NCBI RefSeq assembly: GCF_900105095.1
Contig: NZ_LT629743.1
Location: 3,093,501-3,157,500 of the forward strand
Direction: 5' to 3'
Length of the DNA stretch: 64,000 bases
Source: Erythrobacter sp. HL-111
GTDB lineage: Bacteria > Pseudomonadota > Alphaproteobacteria > Sphingomonadales > Sphingomonadaceae
The notes beneath the pieces were generated by a model, which did no database searches, was not told the origin of the DNA, and worked only from the letters and a program-made list of their open reading frames with translations. The translations under genes were made by a program, and so were the position numbers. Below, one piece after another: positions 57,472 to 64,000 of this stretch (within the stretch, counting starts at the first letter, position 1; the number at the start of each line of letters is the position of its first letter).

Positions 57472-57981
57472 ATGATGCCGCGCCGCGAACCCGCCCGGAC
57501 GGGCGAAGACGACGCCGCCCCGCTCGACATGCTCGCCGCCCTGTTCGAGGCGCGCGGCTGGCCGTGCGAAATCGTCGGCGACGACGAGATGACGGGCGAA
57601 ATCCAGGGCGCCTGGGCGAAATACCAGCTGCGCGCGATCTGGCGCAGCTGCGACAACGTGCTGCAGTTCCTGTGCCTGCCCGACATCCGCGTCGCCCGCG
57701 AAAAGCGCGGGGCGGCCTATGAACTGCTCAGCCTCGTCAACGAGCAGATGTGGCTCGGCCATTTCGACATCTGGTCGAACGGGGACATGCTGCTCTATCG
57801 CCACGGCGCGCTGCTGGGCGATGACGGGATGCTATCGCTCGACCAGGCGCAGGCGCTGGTCGAAAGCGCGATCGACGAATGCGACCGGTTCTATCCGGCC
57901 TTCCAGTTCGTGCTGTGGGGCGACAAGGCGCCGCGCGATGCGCTCGAGGCGGCGCTGGTGGACGCGGCGGGCGAGGCTTGA
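57472..57981 (+). CDS. YbjN-domain protein
   Basis: A 169-residue cytosolic protein of the YbjN family (DUF1790-like): DMLAALFEARGWPCEIVGDDEMTG, then YELLSLVNEQMWLGHFDIW and an acidic C-terminal helix (VESAIDECDRFYPAFQFVLWG). The molecular role is unknown; relatives bind type III secretion chaperone-like partners. The ATG at 57472 is preferred; an in-frame ATG at 57373 would add 33 Pro/Ala residues over a CAGCAGCCCGG-repeat leader. The stop overlaps proC by TTGA. Confidence 0.78.
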   Translation: MMPRREPARTGEDDAAPLDMLAALFEARGWPCEIVGDDEMTGEIQGAWAKYQLRAIWRSCDNVLQFLCLPDIRVAREKRGAAYELLSLVNEQMWLGHFDIWSNGDMLLYRHGALLGDDGMLSLDQAQALVESAIDECDRFYPAFQFVLWGDKAPRDALEAALVDAAGEA

Positions 57982-58778
57982 CCAGGCTGCTTCTGGTCGG
58001 CTGCGGCAACATGGCGGGCGCGATGCTCGCCGGCTGGCTCGCTGCGGGCGAGGACCCGGCGCGCTTCGCCGTGCTCGATCCGGCGCTCGATGCGGCCCCG
58101 GACGGGGTGGCCCTGTTCCGCGCGCCGGAGGAAGCCGCGGGGGCGGGGCACGACGCGATCCTGCTCGGGTTCAAGCCGCAGCAGCTGCGCAGCCTCGCCC
58201 CGACGCTCCAGCGCCTCGCCGGGCCGGATATCGCGGTCCATTCGCTGCTCGGCGGGATCACCCTGGCGCAGGTCGCCGCCGCTTTCCCGGCGGCGCGCGC
58301 CCGTGTCCGGGTCATGCCCAACCTCGCCGCGCGGATCGGCAAGTCGCCGGTGATCCTTGCCCAGCAGGGCCTCTCGCCGGGCGAGCGCGAGGAGGTGCAG
58401 GCGCTCTACGACCGGCTCGGGCTCGCCGTGTGGCAGGAGGACGAGGCGCGCTTCGACCTCGTCACCGCGCTCGCAGGGTCGGGCCCGGCCTTCGTCTATC
58501 GCTTCATCGATGCACTTGCCGGGGCGGCGGCCGATCTCGGGCTCGACGCGGAGGAGGCGATTCGGCTCGCGACGGTCATGGTCGAGGGCGCGGCGAGCCT
58601 TGCCGCCGGCTCCGATCTCGACCCCGGCGCTCTCGCCGACCGGGTGGCGAGCCCCGGCGGGATGACGCGCGAGGGGATGGACGTGCTCGACAAGGACGAC
58701 GCCCTGCGCCGCCTGCTCGCCGAAACCCTGCGCGCGACGGCGGCAAAGGGCGCGGCGCTGGCGCGGGAAATCGGCTAG
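57978..58778 (+). CDS. proC: Pyrroline-5-carboxylate reductase
   Basis: Last step of proline synthesis, reducing P5C with NAD(P)H. The 266-residue protein starts LLLVGCGNMAGAMLAGWLA (Rossmann GxGNMA), has the LGFKPQQLRSLAP helix and the signature region ATVMVEGAASLAA...ASPGGMTREGMDVLD near residues 200-235. A TTG at 57978 overlapping the ybjN-like stop (TTGA) is the only start that retains the whole first strand. proB is 4 kb downstream rather than adjacent. Confidence 0.93.
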   Translation: MTRLLLVGCGNMAGAMLAGWLAAGEDPARFAVLDPALDAAPDGVALFRAPEEAAGAGHDAILLGFKPQQLRSLAPTLQRLAGPDIAVHSLLGGITLAQVAAAFPAARARVRVMPNLAARIGKSPVILAQQGLSPGEREEVQALYDRLGLAVWQEDEARFDLVTALAGSGPAFVYRFIDALAGAAADLGLDAEEAIRLATVMVEGAASLAAGSDLDPGALADRVASPGGMTREGMDVLDKDDALRRLLAETLRATAAKGAALAREIG

Positions 58779-58814
58779 GCGGCGTCGTTCATCCAGGCGC
58801 AAGGCAAGGTTAAT

Positions 58815-58828
58815 GACAGGCACCTGTC
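58815..58828. promoter_or_regulatory. Palindrome upstream of the Bax-inhibitor-1 family gene
   Basis: GACAGG-CA-CCTGTC, a perfect 6+2+6 dyad in the 154-bp gap between proC and the membrane protein, about 105 bp before its ATG. A regulator-binding site is plausible; a hairpin is too short to terminate alone. Confidence 0.35.
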
Positions 58829-58932
58829 GGGCACCGGTTTCGCTTGAAAAGCGGGGGCGATGCCCCGATATTGTCGGCACAGGGCGCGGAGCCTTTCGAA
58901 ACCCGCGCCGCAATGGAGACAAGGGTTCCACG

Positions 58933-59676
58933 ATGGCTGATTGGAAGAACACGGAACGCACCGAGAGCCGCTTCGGCTCGGTGCCGCGCGCGGGCGGCGA
59001 CGTCGCGGGCCGCGCGACCTACGATCAGGGCCTGCGCAAGCACATGCTCTCGATCTACAACTACATGGCCTCGGGCGTGCTGCTCACCGGCCTCGTCGCG
59101 CTGCTGGCTTCCGAAAGCGGGATCACCGCCGCGCTCGTGACGAGCCCGCTGTGGTTCGTCGTCGCGCTGGCGCCGCTCGGCTTCATCCTCGCGATGAGCT
59201 TCGGCCTGCACAAGATGAGCCAGTCGACGCTGCAGATCGTCTTCTGGTCGTTCGCGACCGTGATGGGCCTGTCGATGTCGACGATCTTCCTGCGCTTCAC
59301 GAACGAATCGATCGCGCTGACGTTCTTCGCGACCGCCGGTGCCTTCGCCGGGCTGTCGCTGTGGGGCTACACCACGAAGAAGGACCTGTCGGGCTTCGGC
59401 ACGTTCCTCGTCATGGGCGTGGTCGGGCTGCTGGTCGCGATGGTGCTCAACTTCTTCCTGCAGTCGGGCACGCTCGCGTTCGTCATCAGCATCCTCGGCG
59501 TGCTGATCTTCGCCGGGCTCACCGCCTGGGACACGCAGCGGCTCAAGAACGAGTACCAGTACATCCGCGGCACGCAGATGGCCGGCAAGGCCGTGATCAT
59601 GGGCGCGACGAGCCTCTATCTCGACTTCGTCAACATGTTCATGTTCCTGCTCAACTTCCTGGGTAACCGCGAATAA
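58933..59676 (+). CDS. Bax inhibitor-1 family membrane protein
   Basis: A 247-residue protein with seven hydrophobic helices after a soluble N-terminus of about 35 residues. The YDQGLRKHMLSIYNYMASGVLLTGLVALL start, SMSTIFLRFTNESIA and the C-terminal SLYLDFVNMFMFLLNFLG match BI-1/YccA-type proteins. Bacterial members (YccA, YbhL) bind FtsH or act in calcium or stress responses; exact role unknown here. ATG at 58933. A strong terminator follows. Confidence 0.92.
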   Translation: MADWKNTERTESRFGSVPRAGGDVAGRATYDQGLRKHMLSIYNYMASGVLLTGLVALLASESGITAALVTSPLWFVVALAPLGFILAMSFGLHKMSQSTLQIVFWSFATVMGLSMSTIFLRFTNESIALTFFATAGAFAGLSLWGYTTKKDLSGFGTFLVMGVVGLLVAMVLNFFLQSGTLAFVISILGVLIFAGLTAWDTQRLKNEYQYIRGTQMAGKAVIMGATSLYLDFVNMFMFLLNFLGNRE

Positions 59677-59747
59677 GGCGCGCCGGTGCGGGACGGGATG
59701 TTCCCCGTCCCGGTCCGGCAACCGCACCACGCTGGTGAAATCTTCGG

Positions 59748-59786
59748 CGCCCGGCCCCATTTTGGTGGGGTCGGGCGTTTGTTTTG
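59748..59786 (+). terminator. Intrinsic terminator after the Bax-inhibitor-1 family gene
   Basis: An 11-bp stem (CGCCCGGCCCC / GGGGTCGGGCG, with one G-T wobble) and an ATTTTGGT loop, followed by TTTGTTTTG, 72 bp past the stop. A classical rho-independent signal that separates this gene from the lipoprotein downstream. Confidence 0.9.
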
Positions 59787-59878
59787 TCGGTCGGACCATC
59801 TAATGCTGAAAGCCTTCAGTCGGGGGCAATGTGGTCCGGGGCATGGTGCCAGGCCGCGAACCCCTTCGCGCAAGATGA

Positions 59879-60940
59879 ATGGACATGAGCTTGGCAGACC
59901 GCTTCGAGACCGCCCAGTCGGACAGCTTCCCCCGCGAGGCAGCGCCCGCTGCCGCCACCCCGCCCGGGCGCAGGACCGGCTTCGGGCTCAGGATCTTGAC
60001 CGTGGCGGTGGCCGCCGGCGCGCTCGCCGCCTGCGCGACGCCGCCCCCGCCGCCCCCGCCTCCTCCGCCGCCCCCTCCGCCGCCCCCGCCGGTGGTCGAA
60101 CAGACGCCCTATCGCCCGCTCCCCCCGGGCGGCGCGGCCTATGTCATGGAAATCCCGCCCAGGCGCGCGGACGGCACGCGCGACACCGTCAACGAAGACC
60201 TCACCGAAGACGAGCTCGTCTGGCATTTCCGTTCGGGCTGGAACGTCGCCGCGCTCAATTGCACGGCGGATCGCTACCAGCCGATCCTCGACGGCTACCG
60301 CGCCTTCATCGTCGATAACGAACGCGAGCTGAAGCGCGTCAACGACCGGCTGGAAAAGCGCTATCGCAGCGAGGCCAAGACCCGCCGCGAGGCGATGGTC
60401 GCGCGCGACGGCCAGACGACGATGGTCTACAATTTCTTCGCCCTGCCGCCCGCGCGCGCGGGGTTCTGCACGGCCGCGCTCGACATGGCCCAGCGCGCGA
60501 TCGCCGATCCGCCGCAGGACGCGCTGCAATTCGCGCGCGACAATTTCGGGCGACTGCTCGATCCGTTCGAAACGTTCTTCACCGAATATGAGCGCTACCA
60601 GCGCGAATCGGCGGAATGGGACGCGAAATACGGCGAACTCTTCGGCCCTTCGCAGCCCGGCTGGGTCGCGGTGCAGAAGGCGCGCGAAAACGGCGTGCCG
60701 GTCCCGCGCGTCGGGGTCGGCGATCCTTCGCAGACCGTCGCCGAACCGGGCGGCGTGATGACCGTCACCGATCCCGAGACGGGGGAGCGGGTCCCGGTCG
60801 TGCCGGTCGACGAACGCGTGCTCGCGCAGCCGGTGACGCAGCCGCTTCCGGCCGATGCGAACGAGCGCGAGCAGCGCGGCGGCGACGGCGAGTTCGAGGA
60901 ACCGGCCGGGCCGACCGTTCCGGGCCTGCGCCTGCGCTGA
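59879..60940 (+). CDS. Envelope protein with polyproline tract, function unknown
   Basis: A 353-residue protein. About 38 polar residues precede a hydrophobic segment (LRILTVAVAAGALAACATP) that has lipobox character with Cys near 51, followed by 17 consecutive prolines. After it comes a mixed helical domain (about 90-270, with Cys127 and Cys196 and heptad-like ELKRVNDRLEKRYRSEAKTRRE) and a Pro/Val tail. Whether it is a lipoprotein with an unusually long n-region or a later true start exists is unclear; no in-frame ATG immediately precedes the hydrophobic segment. No known domain recognised. Confidence 0.65.
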   Translation: MDMSLADRFETAQSDSFPREAAPAAATPPGRRTGFGLRILTVAVAAGALAACATPPPPPPPPPPPPPPPPPVVEQTPYRPLPPGGAAYVMEIPPRRADGTRDTVNEDLTEDELVWHFRSGWNVAALNCTADRYQPILDGYRAFIVDNERELKRVNDRLEKRYRSEAKTRREAMVARDGQTTMVYNFFALPPARAGFCTAALDMAQRAIADPPQDALQFARDNFGRLLDPFETFFTEYERYQRESAEWDAKYGELFGPSQPGWVAVQKARENGVPVPRVGVGDPSQTVAEPGGVMTVTDPETGERVPVVPVDERVLAQPVTQPLPADANEREQRGGDGEFEEPAGPTVPGLRLR

Positions 60941-61063
60941 AAGCCGCCCCGGCGCGAAGGGTACCGCCCGCAAGATTGCCGTTGCAAGCGCCATGCCTTC
61001 ACGCTAAGGCGCGCGCCTGCCCGCAACGGGGTGCGGATTTCGCCCCCGGCCAAGCACCTGAAC

Positions 61064-61139
<76 letters not shown>

Positions 61140-61218
61140 GGTGTCCCGGCTTTCCACCCGGACAGGTCCCGCGAAAACGGGGATCGCTTTTCCGCGGCGA
61201 ACGGCATAGGTGCCGCCC

Positions 61219-62289
61219 ATGCATTTCCTCGACCAGGCCAAGATCTATTTGAAATCGGGTGCGGGCGGGCCGGGCGCGGTCAGTTTCCGGCGCGAGAAAT
61301 ACGTCGAATACGGCGGACCCGATGGCGGTGACGGCGGACGCGGCGGGGACATCGTGTTCGAGGCCGTGCCGGGGCTCAACACCCTCATCGACTTTCGCTA
61401 TTCGCAGCATTTCAAGGCCGCGCGCGGCGGGCACGGCATGGGCAAGAACCGCACCGGGGCAAGCGCCAAGCCGCTGGTGATCAAGGTGCCGGTGGGCACG
61501 CAGGTCATCTCCGACGATTACGAGGAAGTCCTCGCCGATTTCACCGAGGTCGGCCAGCGCGTCACCCTGCTCGAAGGCGGCATGGGCGGGCGCGGCAACG
61601 CCTCCTACAAGACCGCCACCAACCGCGCGCCGCGCCAGCATCAGCCCGGCCTGCCGGGCGAGGAGATGTGGGTCTGGCTGCGGCTGAAACTGCTGGCGGA
61701 TGTCGGCCTCGTCGGGCTTCCCAATGCGGGCAAGTCGACCTTCATCAACGCGGTGTCGAACGCCCGGGCCAAGGTCGGCGACTATGCCTTCACCACGCTC
61801 GTGCCCAAGCTCGGCGTCGTGCGCCACAAGGGCCGCGAATTCGTGCTGGCCGACATTCCCGGCCTGATCGAGGGCGCGGCGGAGGGCGCGGGGATCGGCG
61901 ACCGCTTCCTCGGCCATATCGAGCGCTGCCGGGTGCTGATCCACCTGATCGACATTTCCGGCACGGGCGAACAGGATCCGGCGAGCGCCATGCGGATCGT
62001 CGAGGAGGAGCTCGATGCCTATGGCGAGGGGCTGGCGGACAAGCCGCGCCTCGTCGCGCTCAACAAGCGCGATCTCGCCGATCCGGAACTCGTCGCGGGC
62101 TTTGCCGCGGAGCTGGTCGAGGCGGGGGCGGACAAGGTCTTCGCGGTCTCCGGCGCGACGGGCGAGGGGATCGAGCCGCTGCTCGACGCGGTGCTGTCCT
62201 ACCTGCCGACCCGCACCTCGACCGAGACGAAGGCGGCCGAGGTCGACGACGGGGACGGGGAGGAACCGGACGAGTGGTCGCCGATCTGA
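61219..62289 (+). CDS. obgE: GTPase ObgE/CgtA
   Basis: Essential ribosome-associated GTPase. The 356-residue protein has the Obg fold (about 1-158; [14 protein letters not shown], then glycine-rich [14 protein letters not shown]). Its G domain has G1 GLPNAGKST (about 167-175), G3 [16 protein letters not shown] and the SGATGEG-like final loop. The short acidic C-terminus is the Obg-specific variable region. I choose ATG 61219 (MHFLDQ) over a GTG three codons upstream since Obg proteins start here. Confidence 0.96.
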   Translation: MHFLDQAKIYLKSGAGGPGAVSFRREKYVEYGGPDGGDGGRGGDIVFEAVPGLNTLIDFRYSQHFKAARGGHGMGKNRTGASAKPLVIKVPVGTQVISDDYEEVLADFTEVGQRVTLLEGGMGGRGNASYKTATNRAPRQHQPGLPGEEMWVWLRLKLLADVGLVGLPNAGKSTFINAVSNARAKVGDYAFTTLVPKLGVVRHKGREFVLADIPGLIEGAAEGAGIGDRFLGHIERCRVLIHLIDISGTGEQDPASAMRIVEEELDAYGEGLADKPRLVALNKRDLADPELVAGFAAELVEAGADKVFAVSGATGEGIEPLLDAVLSYLPTRTSTETKAAEVDDGDGEEPDEWSPI

Positions 62290-63407
62290 AGCTCGCCGAC
62301 CTGATCGACCCCGCGCGCTGCCGCCGGCTGGTGGTCAAGGTCGGCTCGGCCCTGCTGGTCGAACGCGGCGCCCCGCGCCGCGAATGGCTCGAAACCCTGG
62401 CCCGGGACCTCGCCACGCTCCACGCGGGCGGGAGCGAGGTGATCGTCGTGAGTTCCGGCGCCATCGCGCTGGGCGCGGCCCGGCTCGGCCTTGCGAAAGG
62501 CGGCCGCGCGAGCCTTGCCGAAGCGCAGGGCGCGGCGTCGGTCGGGCAGGTCGCGCTGGCGCAGCTGTGGGCCGGCGCGTTCGAGGCGCGCGGGCTGATC
62601 GCGGCGCAGATGCTGGTGACGCTGGGCGATCTCGAGGACCGGCGGCGCTATCTCAACGCCGCGGCGACGCTCGAGATGCTGCTGGCGAGGGGCGCGGTCC
62701 CGGTGGTGAACGAGAACGACAGCGTCGCGACCGAGGAAATCCGCTTCGGCGACAATGATCGCCTTGCCGCGCGGGTCGCGCAGGCGGCGGGCGCGGACGG
62801 CGTGCTGCTCCTGAGCGATGTCGAAGGGCTTTACGACCGCCCGCCGTCCGAACCGGGCGCGGCGCTGGTCGAGCGGGTCGAGGGAGTCACGCCCGAAATC
62901 GTCGCGATGGCGGATGGCGGATCGGGTTCGGGCCTCGGCTCTGGCGGGATGCTCGCGAAACTGCAGGCCGCGCGGATCGCGGAGCGCGCCGGCATCGCGC
63001 TCGGCATCATCGACGGGCGGGCCGAGGCGCCGCTTTCCCGCCTGCGCGCAAGCGGGCGCGGCACGATCTTCCTGCCCGTCCGATCCGACAGCGCGCGCAA
63101 GGCCTGGCTCGGCGGGCGGCTCGCGCCCGAAGGCGTGCTGACGGTGGACGCGGGCTGCGTCGCCGCGCTCGGCGAAGGGGCGAGCCTGCTCGCGGCCGGG
63201 CTGGTCGAGGTCGAGGGCACGTTCCAGCGCGGCGCGCTGGTCTCGCTCCACGGGCCGAAGGGCGAACGGCTGGGGCAGGGCCTCGTCGAATATTCGTCCG
63301 ACGAATGCCGCGCGATCGCCGGTCTCAGCACGCGCGAACAGGAGGCGAGGCTCGGCTACGCCCCGCGCGCAGCGGTGGTGCACCGCGATCACATGGTGCG
63401 CGCTTGA
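62274..63407 (+). CDS. proB: Glutamate 5-kinase
   Basis: ATP phosphorylation of glutamate, the first step of proline synthesis. The 377-residue protein has the amino acid kinase domain ([60 protein letters not shown]) and a C-terminal PUA domain (about 290-370). The GTG at 62274 overlaps obgE by 16 bp; this start is needed for the first strand. Proline genes proB and proC are separated here. Ends with a TTGA overlap with the next gene. Confidence 0.94.
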   Translation: MVADLKLADLIDPARCRRLVVKVGSALLVERGAPRREWLETLARDLATLHAGGSEVIVVSSGAIALGAARLGLAKGGRASLAEAQGAASVGQVALAQLWAGAFEARGLIAAQMLVTLGDLEDRRRYLNAAATLEMLLARGAVPVVNENDSVATEEIRFGDNDRLAARVAQAAGADGVLLLSDVEGLYDRPPSEPGAALVERVEGVTPEIVAMADGGSGSGLGSGGMLAKLQAARIAERAGIALGIIDGRAEAPLSRLRASGRGTIFLPVRSDSARKAWLGGRLAPEGVLTVDAGCVAALGEGASLLAAGLVEVEGTFQRGALVSLHGPKGERLGQGLVEYSSDECRAIAGLSTREQEARLGYAPRAAVVHRDHMVRA

Positions 63408-64000
63408 GCGTGCTCGCGATCACGGGCGCGACCGGCTTCGTCGGCTCGGCGGTGCTGGACGAGTCGCTTTCGCAGGGGCACAAGGCGCGCGCGCTGACCC
63501 GGCGGGAGCAGGCAGCGCGCGCAGGGGTCGAATGGATTTCCGGCACGCTCGAAGACCCGCCCGCGCTCGCCCGGCTGTGCGACGGGGCAGACGCGGTGAT
63601 CCATGTCGCGGGTCTCACCAACACCCCCGACCCGCGCGGGTTCGAAACCGCCAACGTCACCGGCACGGCAAGCATGATCGCCGCTGCCAGGGCCGCGGGC
63701 GCGGCGCGGTTCGTCTTCGTCTCCTCGCTTTCCGCGCGCGAGCCGAAGCTGTCGGCCTATGGCGCGTCCAAGGCGCGGGCGGAGACGCTGGTCGAGGCGA
63801 GCGGGCTCGACTGGACCATCGTGCGTCCGCCCGCGGTCTATGGCCCGCGCGACACCGAGATGTTCGATCTCTTCCGTTCGGCGAAGCTCGGCCTGGTCCC
63901 GCTTCCCCCGGGCGGGGCGACCTCGATCATCCATTCGCACGATCTTGCCCGCCTGCTGGTCGCGCTGGCCGCTCGCAAGGGGCCGCAGGCGATCCACGAA
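63404..64000 (+). CDS. NAD-dependent epimerase/dehydratase family protein, truncated by window end
   Basis: The first 199 codons of an extended SDR: ITGATGFVGSAVLDE cofactor loop, HVAGLTNTPDPRGFETANVTGT (atypical-SDR signature), FVSSLSAREPKLSAYGASKARAE (Tyr-x3-Lys) and IVRPPAVYGPRDTEMF. It starts at TTG 63404, overlapping the proB stop, or GTG 63410. Relatives act on sugar nucleotides, quinones or steroids, so the substrate is unknown. It runs past 64000. Confidence 0.85.
   Translation, partial: MSVLAITGATGFVGSAVLDESLSQGHKARALTRREQAARAGVEWISGTLEDPPALARLCDGADAVIHVAGLTNTPDPRGFETANVTGTASMIAAARAAGAARFVFVSSLSAREPKLSAYGASKARAETLVEASGLDWTIVRPPAVYGPRDTEMFDLFRSAKLGLVPLPPGGATSIIHSHDLARLLVALAARKGPQAIHE

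Overview
This is chromosomal DNA from a GC-rich alphaproteobacterium, most likely Sphingomonadales and probably an Erythrobacteraceae-type organism. The evidence is the argS-SPOR-nagZ-scpA-scpB-tatABC order, a compact division and cell wall (dcw) cluster with many ATGA/GTGA overlaps, a DNPR-type (meso-diaminopimelate) MurE, a leucyl/arginyl-tRNA-protein transferase, and a small exported protein with an acidic tail. The taxonomic call is inferred from gene content and order, not from a marker-gene comparison.

Layout. 0-8 kb: an exported lipoprotein, then argS, a SPOR protein, nagZ, scpA, scpB and tatABC, all on the plus strand. 8-23.4 kb: mostly metabolic genes in both directions. They include a small secreted protein, an amidohydrolase overlapping a 3-hydroxyisobutyrate dehydrogenase-like gene, ilvA, bpt, a phage-type lysozyme, an SdsA-like alkylsulfatase, glnA-glnB with a clear glnA terminator, argC with an SH3-like gene, an M17 aminopeptidase, a DUF3298-type lipoprotein and map. 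23.4-26.7 kb: a minus-strand HNH endonuclease gene broken into three pieces by two complete insertion sequences, an IS1380-family element and an IS5/IS427-type element. 26.8-35.9 kb: ccmA-ccmB plus a membrane protein, pterin dehydratase, an SDR, an S9 peptidase, a DNA glycosylase, a 2Fe-2S ferredoxin, a cysteine synthase and two unassigned envelope proteins. 36-57.3 kb: the dcw cluster mraZ-rsmH-ftsL-ftsI-murE-murF-mraY-murD-ftsW-murG-murC-murB-ddl-ftsQ-ftsA-ftsZ, followed by a TPR/SPOR protein. 57.4-64 kb: a YbjN-like gene, proC, a Bax-inhibitor-1 family membrane protein with a strong terminator, a polyproline lipoprotein, tRNA-Ala(CGC), obgE, proB and a truncated epimerase gene.

The dcw block makes lipid-II precursors (MurC, D, E, F, Ddl, MurB, MraY, MurG), polymerises and crosslinks septal peptidoglycan (FtsW, FtsI), and builds the Z-ring (FtsZ, FtsA, FtsQ, FtsL). 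MraZ probably autoregulates it through three GGGAT boxes spaced 10 bp apart. NagZ and the SPOR proteins add peptidoglycan recycling and septal binding.

The most notable observation is the interrupted HNH gene. Removing each IS together with one copy of its CTAG target duplication restores an uninterrupted 228-codon frame. The restored protein has two homing-endonuclease-associated repeats and a complete HNH zinc-finger nuclease domain. Two unrelated IS families have therefore both inserted at CTAG in one small gene.
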